Counted from the first letter of the stretch, positions 12,701-26,486 are shown. The stretch: DNA of 64,000 nucleotides from Pyrocephalus nanus (GCA_038380795.1 CM076268.1:30451501-30515500), one strand, 5' to 3'. Notes: generated from the sequence alone by a model not told the origin. Program-made: numbers and translations.

Positions 12701-14574
12701 CTCTTCTGGAAGGGGAGGAAGTGGACCAGCCCATGCTTCTTACCACCCCATCATAATCTGTCTGCTCTATCTGCAGAGGGATATTCTAAGCATGGTAACT
12801 CTGGGGTTTAGTTTTTATATTTCTGTTTAGCAGCATTCTGAGAAAGTCTACATCCCAGACCCATGGGTCATGTGGAAGGAAGGGGTTCTTCCCTGGACTA
12901 GAGATCTAGGTATGGTCTGCTTAAAAAGAAACCAACAAAAACCAAACAATCAAACTGGAGACATGACTCCTTGCTCCCTCTGAGGACCCACTCAAGCTTT
13001 TAATTCAGGACAACTGATATTATTTCTCCTCTGTTTTAGGTACTAACACCCAAGCACAAATGCAGTTTCCCAAGACAAGTTACACCAACAAGAGTCAGCA
13101 GGGACAGGTACAGGACGGAGCTTGAGTGTGCACTGAAAGGTTGACATTGCAGAGGATGCCTGGGGACAGTCCAAAACCAAAACTCAACAGTACAGGGCAA
13201 ACTAGAGTTCCTCTTTCTCCTTTATCCTTGAATGCAAGAGCCTTTCATATTAGAAGACTTTAAGAGCACGTTTAAATGAAAAGATTGTTGGTGGAAATAA
13301 TTTAAATGCACAAGGAATTAAGTAAAACAAAGTAAGTTAAATTGTCCCGTATGGGCTCCACACTGCATATGGCAATCTCACAGGGACAGAAGGTGCTCTC
13401 TACAGCCCATGAAATCTGCTTTCAACAATACAAAAAGAACATGAGTGAATGATGTACAACCAAAATAAGGAGACATGTGGTACTTCAGTTACGGACTTCA
13501 CCATCTACCCATTGTCTGTGATATATGTAGTCTCAGCCAACTGGCAGCATGTGAATTAAAATATCAGAATTACCCAGCTCCTGTCATTGAAGACTACTTT
13601 TTCCCCACAATTAGACTTAGAGGCTTTAATGATGCGGGTAGATCAAAATAATTTCTAACTACTTCTGTAATGGACTAGGATATATTTAATTAGATTTTAC
13701 CCATAAAAAATTCATAAAGAGAATAAATGCATTGAAAAAAACGATGTAAATACATATTCTATACACACTGAAATAAAATTCAATCTGTTTCCTGTCAATA
13801 CATTTTTTTTCATTAATAGGTTTGCATTCAGGGCTACAATGTACCCATGCCAAATCCTTATGCATTCACAATTAGCTTTCTTTTCAAAACTATTGTACAT
13901 TGTACCCAGTTCTTTTTACTCTTTGGTATAATATGGACAGAATTTAGAGTTTGACGTAAGGTGGTTCTACTTAGTGATGTTAACATGTACTCTCAGCCAG
14001 CTATGCAAATTGTTTAGGCCAGTTGCATCCCTTTTCCTATGATCCTACACAATTGTCTTAATTCTCAGAGATGAAGACATGTAAAATATACAATACCTTC
14101 ACTGTGTGCATTGGACACTAACATAGATCCCTATGCATTTATTTGTTAAGGTTTTTTTTCAGTTATTCATTGAATGCTAAATATAGTGCAAGACCATCAT
14201 TGCTTAAGAAGCCCGCAGTGCACCAGATTTTATTACAGCATTCTGTGAATGATATATGGCACCAGTTTTTTGCCTTATGAATTATATTTCCACATTCTTT
14301 CTCACTAGAAGGGGGATATAGAAGGCTTAATATAGGCATACATTTTAAACAGCTGAGTAAACAGGAAAAGGACTATCTAGAGAAGGGAAATGCCAATACC
14401 TATAAGTTGGAATAAAAATTAGATATCTACTATTTTTCAGAGAGCTGTATTTCAGCAATACTTTAGTTTTCAGTCTATTCATGTGTAGGATATGGGCTTT
14501 TGCATTTCCTCTCTTCCATACTTAAGCTATTAATTACAAGACCCTGCTTCTCTCCACCTCACCCTCCAACAGAG
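9751..14574. other. AT-rich non-coding DNA
   Basis: No gene, RNA gene or clear mobile element was found. Open frames are at most about 100 codons and have no family features. Around 13,690-13,930 the sequence is very AT-rich with TGTAAATA and TGTACATT words that resemble Pumilio sites of 3' untranslated regions, but no exon or polyadenylation context fixes this, so I make no call. Confidence 0.6.
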
Positions 14575-15165
14575 TCACAATTTAGGTGGGAAGGGTCCTC
14601 TGGAGCTCATCTAGTCAAATCTCCTCAGTGCACAGCTAAATTCAAAGCTTGATCAGGTCAAGGATGGTCATTCCACAATCTGCAACCCGCCTGTTCCATT
14701 GCTTGGTCTCACAGTAAGAAAACTGGCTTTTTTACAACCACTGAGAAAATGTTTTTCTCTGCACCTGCCTTGCTGCTACTTGTGACTGCTGCCTCTCATC
14801 TTTTTGCTGCACAACTGTGCGAAGATCTAGTTTTCCCTATAACCCCCTGTCAGGTACCTGAGAGAGTAATTAGAAGCCCTTTTAGCCTTCTCTTCTCCAG
14901 TCCAGATAAGCAGCTCCCTCAGTGTCTGTGCACATCTCGTGTTTCAGTCCCCAGCCATATTAGTGGCCTTTCCTTGCACTCTCCTCAGTTGGTCAATCTC
15001 TCTTCAGTAAGTGAAGCCTGAAGCTGAGCACAGTTCTTCAGGAGCTGCCTCCAAAGTGCCGAGTAGAGGGGAATAATCCCTGCCATCGACCTCCTGGCTA
15101 CACTCCTCCTAACACAGCCCAGGATAGGGCTGACCTGTGTTGCTGGAAGGGCGCTCAGCTAAGCC
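14575..15165 (-). mobile_element. CR1 LINE 3' fragment, diverged
   Basis: The plus strand reads as the reverse complement of the CR1 3' region. Landmarks in order are a GGGAAGGGTCCTCTGGAGCTCATC-like block at 14588 onwards, the CGCCTGTTCCATTGCTTGG block near 14690, a CTTCTCTTCTCCAGTCC block near 14887, and AGTGCCGAGTAGAGGGGAA near 15056 followed by CTGGCTACACTCCT. The copy is heavily mutated and has no intact reverse transcriptase, so it is an old, dead 5'-truncated insertion. Open frames within it are remnants or chance. CR1 is the dominant LINE of bird and reptile genomes. Confidence 0.85.
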
Positions 15166-18100
15166 AGGTACGTTCACTTGTGCTGTCAGAGCCTCTCACG
15201 AAGCCTTACAAAACTCTGATATTGTCTTTGCTGCTGCACTTGTCTTCCTACAGGCTGCGTAGTCTGGTCTTAAAAGGGAGTGGATTCACTCGAACAGTCC
15301 CATTTTGCAAAGTTAGGTGTACCAGAATACAATTAAGCAAAACAAAATTTTGGCTTAAGAAGAAGGACAGCAAGAGAAACAGCTGAGCAGTTATGTAAGA
15401 GTCTCCCAAGGGAAGAAATGGCAGAGTTATGGCTCACTGCATTCACAACCCAGAGAGGACAAGGCTGTATTAAGAATTTGTTCTATGGCAGAGTTTTGTA
15501 TTACACGTGTAATCTTCTCTAATGGTAATAATTTTGCAACAGCTTGTGTTTGCTATATTCCATGCTTCCAGATCCTCAGAACTACATGTTTAAGAAAAAT
15601 TCAATCAGCTTATAAAAACAGTTCCAACCAAGAGCTAAAGAGGACAAACTGACTAGTAGGATTTCTTCTTGACTGTGTGACATTTTGCTGTTTGGCAAGG
15701 GAATGAATCTGGAAGTAATAGTGCTGGCACCTGCATAACTGTTCAGAGTTTCTTAAAGTGTTTCTGCCATCTAATCAGATGTTAATGGAATGGAAAGAAC
15801 TTCTTTGTGGAATGAAATGAGAGTAATAGCAAACAGTCAGCTGGGGAAGATTTTCTGTCTCTCTGTCTGACCTCCTGGCTAGCTGTCACTGTCCATCTCT
15901 CCTCTGTGTAGATCAGTCAAAATTCACTTGTCTTCAAGTACTGAGTTTCAAAGAGACTTGGAACATCTTTATACTACAACTACAGGAGGTTTTCAATAGC
16001 AAATCCCGTCTTTGCTTCTCACTCTTGATCCGAGCTATTGAGCTTCAAAAACCATATATAAATGGATCAGCCCTTATTCTTCAAGCATTAAAAATGCTCT
16101 GCCTGCCTTTTGAGGCTTGCATAAATCACCCATTAAAAGCCTAGTAGCTTTATATGCAGAAGGATACAAAATGAAGACCAAATTTCAGAAGCTGTAATGT
16201 TGGTCAAAGATTGTATAAATTTGACAGGAACAACACACAAATAGAGATCTCTGCAACAATATGCCATCCCTGCTGAGTTGCTTTTACCAGTGCAATAAAG
16301 AGATCTCGAGGACAGGTCTAGAACACAGATCTCTAGTTACAGGAACTAGAAGATACAGGGTAGGAGTGGTGAGGGGAAGAGAAGCAAAGCGGATTTTCTC
16401 ACCTTTTTCACAGTTGCCAAAGCCAAGTGTTATTGGTCTCTGAATCACTGCTTATATACAAGAACAGCAGCCAATAGCCATATCCTGATCTTTATAGGGT
16501 GTCAAACCAACAGAGCAGGATTAAATAGGAGAATCAAGGGCAGCTTAATCTCATCACCATTAATCTTAGAAAAATAGCCTTATTAACTGCAACTTGCTCT
16601 TCTGCACCTCTATCCCATAGCAAGGTAGACATGAAAGTAAAAGACCCCAATTACGGTTTAAGAGCCTGATATAAATCCTACTGAAACTGTTGGGGAAAAG
16701 CATTCAGTGACTCCTCTGGGCTTCAATTCAGGTGGTAATTCAAGAAGAAAAAAATCCATAGACTTAGTTGCAACATGCCTGTCTTAAAAAGATGAAGATG
16801 TATAACTTAAAGTAGCTGAAGTGAAACCAAAATGAACAAAGCACCTGTAACTTAAATATTTTTTTCACTAGGTTGTTCAAAGAATGTACTGATTTGGATT
16901 ACAATCCTCCTCAAGATTACAGTACAATTCTTCCTTAAGTTTGAACAGTATGATCCTAGACAGTACCAACACCGTGGTTTTACTCATTCAAGATCAAAAT
17001 TCAAAGTCTGAAACTCCTGTTACATTCTGCATATTTTATACCTTGGAACCATTCATTTTGTGAAAGGGAAAGCTTTTCCAAGAAAGTAAGACCTTGTGCC
17101 TCTTACAACCAATTACACCAGTTTAATTACATGATTTAGTTACACCAGCAAAGATTGCCTTGCAAAGACTGCACTTTTGCAACACAACAAATTCAGTGGG
17201 TTAGACTGGACTGTATCAACACAAAGTTTTTCCTGTCCAAACGTAGTTCATATATTTTACTGGTTTACTTCAGTGTGTCTAAGCAAATCTAGTTACCACT
17301 TCTTTTGTTTCCTCAGTGAGTTAAGGCCTTAAATCATATGCAGAAAGAATATAACCAGGGTTGGTTCTGATGGATATCCATCTCCCCCTGAAACACTTGC
17401 TATAAATTCTAGCAAAACAGTGTAGCTGAAGGATGACGCTAATTGCAGAAACTGCAGAGGAATGTACACAAGTGATTCCAAGTCTAAGAAGCAGGGAATG
17501 AAGACAATTTTCATGTTTCACCCCAGGCTGTTTGATGAGACTTTCCTTAATTATGTTTATTAGGAATAGTTACCAAGAAGGATTCTGTTCTTTTTAATGC
17601 TACCGTTCAAAAGCCATGGACCATGTAATCACGTACTTCTTGCACATATTTGCAGTTTTTACAGAGGGTGTAGAACATACTACTCCAGGAGCTGCCAAAG
17701 TACCATTGTTACATGCAGAATAGGCAAAAATCAGAGGGCTTAAAGGAGTATGTTTGGGTAATTTGCAAAGTATGGAGAAAAACCCATCACTTTCCTATTA
17801 CACATACATTGATAACTTCAGCATTTAAGTATGTCAGGAGCAGAATTTACCTCTGTAAAATTAAAACCAAACTAGAACCACTAGCAGTGGTTTTGAAAAC
17901 CAGGCATCAGGGAGCTTTAACAAAATCAAAAATATTCCAGTGCCTTGAAATTTCTCATTGCTTGGAAGTCATATTGCCAAAGCATCATGAATTCTACTAA
18001 CAGGGGTTTTTTCTTTTTCAATAAAGTAGCAAGGCACGTAGAGCTTTATTTTTAAAGAATCCTTTTATAGTCTTTTCCAAGTCAGGCAAGAGTCCTTTTC

Positions 18101-20082
18101 CTTGGTAATGGTAGAAGGGAAGAACTACAAAGGTATTAATCTTATTTACTCCCATACATATTGGCAAAATTGCTAGAGCAAGGTGCATTTTGTAGCATTA
18201 TAAAATCCTCAAGAGAACTGAATCCCTCCCACATCTCATCACCAACATATTTTTGCAGGGAAAAAGTATGAATTATTTACAAAAGCAATTGCCAATAAAA
18301 TTTCATCAAACTGTATCTGTTACAGAAGGTAAACATTTCTCCACCATTCCAATTTTTTTACATTAGCTGAAATTCAGATCTATAGTTAAAATACTACTGC
18401 ACCGTTATTGTAAGAGAAATGTTGAGAGTTCCTTAATCATAGTGCTGCCAGTGGGAAGCACTGTTGAAAACACACGAGGAAAGGAGGATTAAAAGAACAA
18501 ATTCACCCCTGGAGAAATTCAGAGGAGAAAGTTGCATTGCCTCAAGAAAAGCCTGAGCCACAGGTATTTTCCTTAGAATACTGGGAACTGTTTTTTGAAA
18601 CCTTCTTCTGTATTTAGTGACCAATAATCTACATTACTGTCATAAGCACACATGACAGTCAAAAACATGTCTCTGAAACAGAAGAGCCAACTTCAAGGGG
18701 TTCAAGTGTTAGCAATGGCCATAAATCAAGAGCTGAAACACTGATAGCCACAGGAGCCATAGCATTCGCCTCAAGTGTAAACAGTACCTGTTACTCTGGA
18801 CAATTAATAGAACACCTGCCCATGCTGAGCACATGTAGGAGCCCATGCAGAAGCACATTTCATCACTAACAAAGTGGTGAAAACAAGCAAGTAGCTAAAG
18901 CTCAGGTACTGTCACCAGACTATGTTTTCATTGCTGCAAATCCTCATCTTGAGAGTTCTAGGCCCTTGCATCCAAAAGTGTGAGAGACAGGTAATTCCAG
19001 TTGGCAAGAGAATGATCTGGAGTATCAGCACTGCTTTTATATCACACGTTGGGTACCTTGATGCTTAAGCTCCCTGAATTAATTTCTATCTTCATTTCAC
19101 ATCTAATAATAACAAATTGTTCCTGATTCTGCATTGGTGGTGTGAAAATCATTCATTCTCCTTTATGTGAAGGAGATCCCATGATGAAGTTAAAAACACA
19201 GATTTCAACAGTCTGATAAGCAATGCTAGAGAACGTAAATTTATTCACAAAGATCGAAAGCAACAAACAGCAACACTGCCCTTCCCTCACACCCCAACCA
19301 CAGACACAAGGCAGTTCCCCAAATTTCTAATCTGTATCCACAAGCAATCATAACCTTGCAAAGAACTAGCTCAAGCAGTTTTAAAACTCAAAATTTCCTC
19401 TGCTGCATTTGATTTTGCTGAAGGTTACCATTACACACACACACCTCTGCTGGGTTTGCACAGCCCAGGATTTTGTTTTCACCAATCTGAATTGTTTTTA
19501 CCAATCTGAATTACCAGCTAAATTAAATTACCAGATTGCACTGTAGAGGCTATCACACATGTAGCTATTTTATTCCACTGAGCATGAAGAAAGTAATCTC
19601 AGAAAGCAGTACCTTCTTTACCCAGAGAGCTAAATTTACTACTACTCGTCTCCTAATGCCTCAAGTGACACAAAAGCCCATAAGCAAATAAGCTGCGACC
19701 AGGATATTAAGGAGCAAATAACACCTCTACAAAGACATGCCTTCCACAGGTGTAGCATTTTCTGCCTCAAGCACACAACAATACACAAGTTAGCTTTTGT
19801 TCAGATCTGCAGATTGTGTTCTCTGAAAAGTAAATCACAGAAGCAACAGGAACTGGTGTGGAAACAGCAAGTTTCTGAGAACATTATTCTGTAATTTACT
19901 TACATGACCTATGCATGCTATTTAGAAATTCATTTAGAGACAGAAAATCAGGTTGGGAAGTCAAACTTGAAACTGGAAGCAGAGGAAAAGAGAGATATTT
20001 GGGTTCTAAGGTGTGCCATTTCCCTTAGTAAGTACTTTTTGATGCTGAGATCAGTTTTAGTGCATATTAAATAATTCATAGC
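15166..20082. other. AT-rich non-coding DNA
   Basis: No gene or RNA gene was recognised. Features are limited to a short (AC)n run at about 19,434-19,443 and a 19-bp tandem duplication at 19,475-19,512. Open frames are below 100 codons on both strands. Confidence 0.6.
19475..19512. repeat. 19-bp tandem duplication
   Basis: Two adjacent 19-bp units starting at 19,475 and 19,494 differ at one base (GTTTTC versus GTTTTT before ACCAATCTGAATT). Each unit contains a CCAAT word. This looks like replication slippage and is recent enough to be nearly identical. Confidence 0.85.
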
Positions 20083-20641
20083 ATCACTGTCCTGGTTTCA
20101 GCTGGCATAGAGTTAATTTTCTTTCTAGTTGTTGGTACAGTGCTGTGTTTTGGATTTACTGCGAATGCTGATGACACACTGATGTTGTAGGTGTTGCTTA
20201 GTAATGCTCACTCCAAACTGAGGACTTTTCAGTGTCCCATGCCCCACCAGCGAGCAGGTGCACAAGAAGCTGAGGGGGAGCATGGCCAGGACAGGGGGCC
20301 CAAAGTGGCCAAAGGGATATTCCATACCATAAAGCATTATGCCCAGTATATAAACTAGGGGGATTTGGCCAGGAGCTGCCAATTGCTGCTCAGGGACGGG
20401 CCAGGCCTTGGTCAGCAACTGTATTGTGCATCATTTGTCTTTCTGGGGTTTTATTTCTCTCTCTTTTTGTTGTCTCCTTTCCCATTACAATGATTATTAT
20501 ATTTTATTTAAAGCATTAAACAGTCCTTATCTCACCCATGGGTTTTAACTTTTTCTGACTCTCCTACCTACTCGCTGGGGTGCATAAGCAAGCAGCTACA
20601 CGGTACTTAGTTCCTGGCTGGGGTTAAACCACGACAATCAC
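20083..20641 (+). mobile_element. Solo LTR of an ERVL-type endogenous retrovirus with 5-bp target duplication
   Basis: The LTR itself is 20,088-20,636 (549 bp). It starts TGTCCTGGTTTCAG, ends in GGTTAAACCACGACA, and so has the TG...CA termini of retroviral LTRs. ATCAC flanks it perfectly on both sides (20,083-20,087 and 20,637-20,641). A 5-bp duplication fits the ERVL class. Internal landmarks are a TATA box, TATATAAA, at 20,347-20,354 and a polyadenylation signal ATTAAA at 20,515-20,520, which set plus orientation. I recognise it as the LTR family widespread in neoavian and passerine genomes (TguLTR5-like by memory; exact subfamily not confirmed). No internal gag/pol/env sequence lies beside it, so it is a solo LTR left by recombination between two LTRs. 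A 97-codon minus-strand open frame inside it is not a gene. Confidence 0.92.
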
Positions 20642-21635
20642 AACTTGCATATATGTAATATTATAGACTGGCTTTCAGGAACTGCATTACCTATAAAATT
20701 ACTTCTATTTTTATTCACAAAGTATATGTTTGTCTTTGATGATGTGCTGAAAGGGGCTCATTAAATTACTAATGTAACTATTAAAGCTATTAAATTACCA
20801 ATTTTGAGGGATCAATTCAAAGCACATTGAGATAAGCATAAATCCAAAGTAAACCAAGTGTCTCTTCACTTCAATGACCCTCCTATGAGGCTCTGAATGC
20901 TAAAATATCTTTCTCCTGACAGTTTTAACCCCTTCATTGTATGACCTTCCCTGGCCAAAACAGTTAAAGTAGTTATTCCTATGGCTCACAAAACATTCTG
21001 CCTGGTAGTACATAGTGATGGGAGGAGGGGGATGTTTGGTTTGTGTTTACTTTTAGAGCCCAGGGGAGACATTGCTCCCTAAGCTTCCTGACAAGATGCT
21101 TATTTTTATTCACATTGTCACTATGTTTTCCCATGAACAAATATTTATACTTCAGAGGAAATGTTTCAGTAACATGTATTAGACAGGATAAGCAATGTGT
21201 TCACTTCCCTTTCCTTTATTATGAGAAAGCAATTTTGCTTACATGAGGAAGTAAATAAATAGATTCCCTAGAGATGCCTGGGAAGGGGTAATTCTTGCAG
21301 GGAACCCGTGTTGAAAATACTGGCAGCATGTCACTGTGTTAGCTGACCTGCAGAGGTTTCATTTGCAATTGCAAGAAATGAATACATTAGAGACTTATTG
21401 TTTCCTTTTTGGTTCAGAAAAACAGACTATTCCTTTACAATCCTGTTTTAATTAAAACATTTTCCCTTCTGACAAATTTTAGTAGCATGTTATTTCCTAT
21501 CTGCATTATTATAATGTGCATTCAATTCATATGGCAAGATATAAATTCATCTTTTGTTAATGTTTCTGAACATATGATAGATTGAGAAGGCCAGTGGGTG
21601 AAAATGACCTAATTTCATTGACTACTCCAAATTCT

Positions 21636-21703
21636 GAGCAGAGGGCTTTACTGTATGATCTCCTGAGGTTCCTTACAACCTGAATTTTCCTGTGATCCTA
21701 AAT
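21636..21703 (+). mobile_element. CR1 LINE 3' tail
   Basis: The sequence follows the CR1 3' terminus in sense direction: GAGGGCTTTACTGTATGATCT, then CCTGAGGTTCCTTACAACCTG, then a degenerate copy of the terminal TTCTGTGATTCTA unit ending near 21,700. It is a short, strongly truncated copy without coding potential. Confidence 0.75.
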
Positions 21704-22451
21704 TAAGGCCACATATTTGGTTTTACTAACTTACATGCTTACTGTAGGAACTATGAAGATCTGGCTGTGGGTACTTGACAAAAGCAATATAAATATGCAC
21801 CTGCAATTCAGGCTGGCAATGGCCCCGCTTTTCCCTAGGCTGCAGAGAGCAGGAACTCAGAAACCTGCTTGGATGCATGAAACAGTACCTGCATATTTGT
21901 AGTGCAAGCTCTTTTTTCATCCAAGGATCTCACTCATTTCCTGCATCTGCATTTAGTCTGTGTAAGTATTCGCTCTTGAAAATTAGGCTTAGCAGCTTCC
22001 GTTTCTTTGATGCTTTGAAAAAAAGCCTGACATTGGGTCAAAAGCTCCTCTGTGCAGAAGCCACCCATTGCTAACCCTGCAGCAACACCCATCCTTTATA
22101 CATTTGTTTATATCTACTGGAATATCAGAACAAAGCTGACTAATCCTGTAAATGAAAGGACTAATTCTAGGACTTTTCAATTTAAGACTTCCAGTACAAA
22201 GTTCACCAAGACACAGATGCTACAACTTTAAAATATCTGACCAAAAGCTGCTGGACAGAACAGCAGTGCTGACAGGCAACACTAAGTGAAACAAGTCAGG
22301 TTTACTTTTATTTCTCCCTGTCAATACTTACCTCAAAGGAGAAAATAATATTCATATCCATTTTTAGCAGCTTGATCAAAAGCAGAATTCCTTTACAGAT
22401 ACTTCATGTCTTTCTCTTACTGTGGCATTCCTGAAGAGGAAAGGAGAGGGG

Positions 22452-22468
22452 AAAAAAAAAAAAAAAAA
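22452..22468 (+). repeat. Poly(A) run, 17 bases
   Basis: An uninterrupted A run lies in purine-rich sequence. No element body recognisable as a retroposon or processed pseudogene precedes it. Confidence 0.9.
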
Positions 22469-23528
22469 GAGAATAAACCTTATTTTCAACCTAAAACACA
22501 TGCAATAGCAAAGACATCTTTTATGGTCCATTTTATACTACAAAACAGGCTCACTTGGTAAACAAAACAGTTTTTAAAGTTTCAAACATGTAGATTGAAA
22601 ATCTTCATTAAAGTACTGTTTGCTCCAATGCATTGAAGAAATCATGGGTAGCTAGATAAGCTCTTGAGCATAGCTGGAGATTGACACAGCTCTGTCAAAT
22701 GAAGCTTGTTCTTTAATAATTTTCCTCTGGATTTGGATTTTAAAAATCACCTTAGGTGTCATAAGTGAGCACTGCTGTATCACAGTTGACCAGCTCCTCT
22801 CTGTTAGGTAACAGACTCTGAGGGTTTTTTTGCCCACCTTCAGGAAGGCATCAAGACTAAAATATGAGCTGGCAGCCTGATGATAGGTGAACTGGGACTT
22901 CTGTGTTGCTTCCCCTTTGGTCCCAAACGAAATTAATTTTAAAAGTGCTTAGCTGGGTTTGGTCTGTGTTATTGTGGCTTGGTTCCCATCCAAGAGCAAA
23001 GGTGGGAGCAACACTGATTTCACCTCAGATGGTGCCCTAAAAGCAATGCTCAATGACAAAAGTAGGTTTCAGAGGTTCATGCTCTAGCTTGAATAGCACA
23101 AGTGAAATGCAGATTCTTCAGCTGAACAGACTAGTGGCCTACTTAGCTTCTCCAGGCATTTCTCCCTTCTTATCAGCAACTTTTCAGGCTTGAATTTAGG
23201 ACTGAAGTTAGCTTCTCACAGAAATTCCCACCGTCTGTAGATACCCAGCACAAGACAACAGTGAGGGCAAACACAGCAAATGAAGTAACACTTCCTTCCA
23301 TCTTTGTGGAATAAGCAATCCAAAGGCATTGACACAAGAGCTAGAAGCATGATCTTTATATCCCTCTAGAAGTCCTTCCCTTCCATTTGACACTTAATAA
23401 TAAGCATTTTAGTGGCAAAGACCATATCAGTCTTCCTGAATTGCCATGTTTCATGCAGCTACAACTGTTGAGAATTGTATTGATGGCAGATTAGAAGTTA
23501 CTTGCAGCTTCTTTCAGAACATGCCTTT

Positions 23529-23546
23529 AAAAAAAAAAAAAAAAAA
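23529..23546 (+). repeat. Poly(A) run, 18 bases
   Basis: An uninterrupted A run with no recognisable retroposed body upstream. Confidence 0.9.
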
Positions 23547-26462
23547 GATCTGATTTACCTGCTCTTAACCCAGAGCTCTCTCTGGTTTTATTTCACTGAA
23601 ATCTCATACACTTCTAACAGCCTTTCTCTGCTTTGCCCTCATTAAAATCCAGAAACATGGCCTCCAAAGATACATCAAGATCCTTCTCGCTCTCAAACAG
23701 ACATGCACCAGTTCATTCATAATTCTTTTTCAGCAATCATTAATTATTTACATTATTGTCCTATTAAAGGACACAGTGAGAGTCTCCTGCTTGCTGAGAC
23801 CTTTTTTAAATTGTTATGCTGTAAAGTCAGACCAGTTGTTTGAAGAATGTAAGCGGACAGAAATGTAGCTAAACCTGATTTTCATCATTACTAAAGCATA
23901 AGCCTAAAAGTTTCACTTCACAGAAAAATGTTTCTGGCCTCCATCCCCCCACCCTCAGTCTTTGAGTTTCTGATTATGAAGATAGTTGGGACCACAAAAG
24001 AAAGGCTCAGTTCTTAATTAGCATTGTGCTGACCGATTACAACTTCAAATTATAAACATCTTTCATACCAAGCAGATCTTCTATCTCTGTGATGATTATC
24101 TGCCCTCAGAAGAACAGAGGTGCTAAACCTTACATAGACCTTCCACATCTGAGTCTCTCTCACAGCTGAGAAGAGAGCTGGCTTTATACAACCCTCACCC
24201 TGAGTGCCTGCATGAGAGAGCACCAGTTCCTTCCGTGGCAGTGCAATTCCTTCTCTCTCTCATCTGCTCCACACCCAGGCAGTCACCACCTGAACTCACA
24301 CTCACCCACAACAGCAAGCACACCGTGGTACTGTCTGCAGGCCATGCAGCAAGGTCAGTGTAAGCTGAGGGACAGTAAAGCCAGCTGGAACACAGAGCAA
24401 TTCAGGGAGGGATGTACTTAAACGGTCTAATTCTCCCAAGGGGGGAATTTCCTTTAAATAGGCAGGAAGGTGAGGAGCAGGTGGTTGTTGCTGTAGGTTG
24501 GCAGGTGAAACGTTTGCAGGGTAAACCAGGTCCAGAAGGAATGCAGACAAGGCCAGGTGGAACACTAGGCTCCCGGGATGACTTGCTGGGGCCAACAATC
24601 ATGTGTGAACAGGTCTAGGAGCCTCTTCTGTTATGGACAAGACACTCCTCTACCACAGCGACACTACAGAAAACTCAGGAAAACTCAGCCCAATTTTCTC
24701 CTCGAATCTCAGCTTCATCTTTGGGTTGTTCAGAACCCTAAGCTGATCCAGTCTTTGTCTCACCCCTGGGTTTTTTTTGAAGATTATTACAAAACTAAAA
24801 ACATTGCAGAATTTTATCCTCTAACACTACTCTAGTTTCCTTTTACCAGCCCACCATTTCTATATATTGCTTTCAGTTTCTGTAACACCACACATTCACA
24901 GTACATCTCTTCAACAAACTTTGAAGGATTCTGTAAAAGAAAAATGCTTTTAAGCCTCACTTCAAACTTTTGCCTTTAAGAGTTCAAATACCGGAAGAAG
25001 TTCAAGTAAAAGAAAGAGCAGAACCTTAATTCACTGTTGTAATCTTTACTATGACACACCTCACTTGCTGTACATTACATGGTTGAACAGACAGTAGAAA
25101 TTTTACTTCCCATTGATACCTAAACCAACATTTCCTCTCAAGACATTTTCAAACCGTTAATGTTCTAGAATCCATAGTAAATGCAAGTGTTTTGCCCTTT
25201 CTACTTTAATTTGGCAAGTGTGCTTTTTCTGGGGTCTCCCTTAGAGAAAAAGGATTTTTTTCCTGCATTGATTGCACAGACAAAAGAAACTGATGACATG
25301 TGATATAAATATTTCTATTTAACTTAGTACAAATGACAACATTTGGTGAGAAGTTGACAATCAGGTTCTAAAAGAAGATGGGACACTGTGATTGCCACTA
25401 ACTCACCCTTCGGAGCACCCATAACGACTTAGTTAAACAGCTGCTAAAAAGTGCATGTACTAAAGCTCTAATTTCCTATGCTCCTCAAGGAGGTAAAAGT
25501 ATTGCCCTTTTCTCATTCCTTTTTTTTGGAGAGCTGCAGAAGAGTTGGGGTGGATACAGCCCAATGCTTCTCCCCAGAGGTTCTCAATAACTGTAAAGAA
25601 GAGAAGAGGCTCTCTAACTTCATTCTCCTGCTAGTCTTTTTGGGAGGTACATCTTTCTTCATAATCAGCTCTTCTTGTATCCAGTTCTCTACACGCATTT
25701 GCACTCTGTACCAATTACAAATTTCATTCTTGCAATGCAGAGAACCATTAATAATTTAAGATTAGAAAGGAACCTAAGGGCAGGAATATTCCATTTCTGC
25801 TCACGAGATAGATGTTATTCTGCTAGTACGTCAACTCAGGTTATCTTTGTGCATGCTACGTTAATTCAGCAAATTGCTTTTCAAAAAGTGCTTTCAGAAA
25901 GCGCCTGGAGATTCTACAGGAGAAGAAAGTTTCATTTCTATGGCAAACGTGCCAAGCCAACATCTAGAAAGTGAAATACAAACAGATTTTAGATTTGCCC
26001 ATCTAGTTTTCCCATAGAGGGGGTAGCCACGGTAAATTTTCTGCATGAACGTGTAAAAGTCCTGCCAGGTGCAGCGATAAACAGCACAGCGCACTGTTGG
26101 AACGCACCGCGTTCAGAAACACCGAACACCTAACGGTACCCAATGGCTCGGCAGCGATGCAGCAGGACCGCCTGACACCCGGGCGAGCCGTCAGCAGTTC
26201 TGGCCTTGCCGCTGAAGGGCACGGGACACCAGGGAGAGCCGCGCGGGTACCGCGACCCCGCTAGGGCAGGAGCCGGGGGTTCCGGTCACCATGTGCCCTG
26301 GAACGGGGAGCGCCCCCGGCCCGCTGGGCTCCTCAGCCCCCCACCCCTCCTTCCTTCCCGCAGCGCAGCTCCCACCGCGCCCGGCTCCGCCGGGTCACCG
26401 CGTCCCGCGGGGAAAGCCTCGGGAAGCCCAGGCAGCGGGCAGCGCTGGGCAGCGCCCGCCCG

Positions 26463-26486
26463 CTCCCTCCCTCCCTCCCTCCCTCC
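26463..26486. repeat. (CCCT)n simple repeat
   Basis: Six uninterrupted four-base units of the CTCC/CCCT type continue into a looser pyrimidine tract to about 26,500. Homopyrimidine tracts like this are common near vertebrate promoters and can adopt triplex or i-motif structure. Confidence 0.85.

Larger units (their letters stand above)
20642..26094. other. AT-rich non-coding DNA
   Basis: Apart from a CR1 tail at 21,636-21,703 and two poly(A) runs (22,452-22,468 and 23,529-23,546), nothing recognisable is present. A locally GC-richer patch at about 24,200-24,630 has overlapping open frames on both strands with no family motif. Confidence 0.6.

Noticed and set aside
14749..15021. 90-codon open frame with a hydrophobic N-terminus resembling a signal peptide
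   Set aside because: It sits inside the diverged CR1 fragment and reads the antisense of CR1.
25738..25800. Possible CR1 or other LINE scrap around TTAGAAAGGAACC
   Set aside because: The match is too short and degenerate to support a call.
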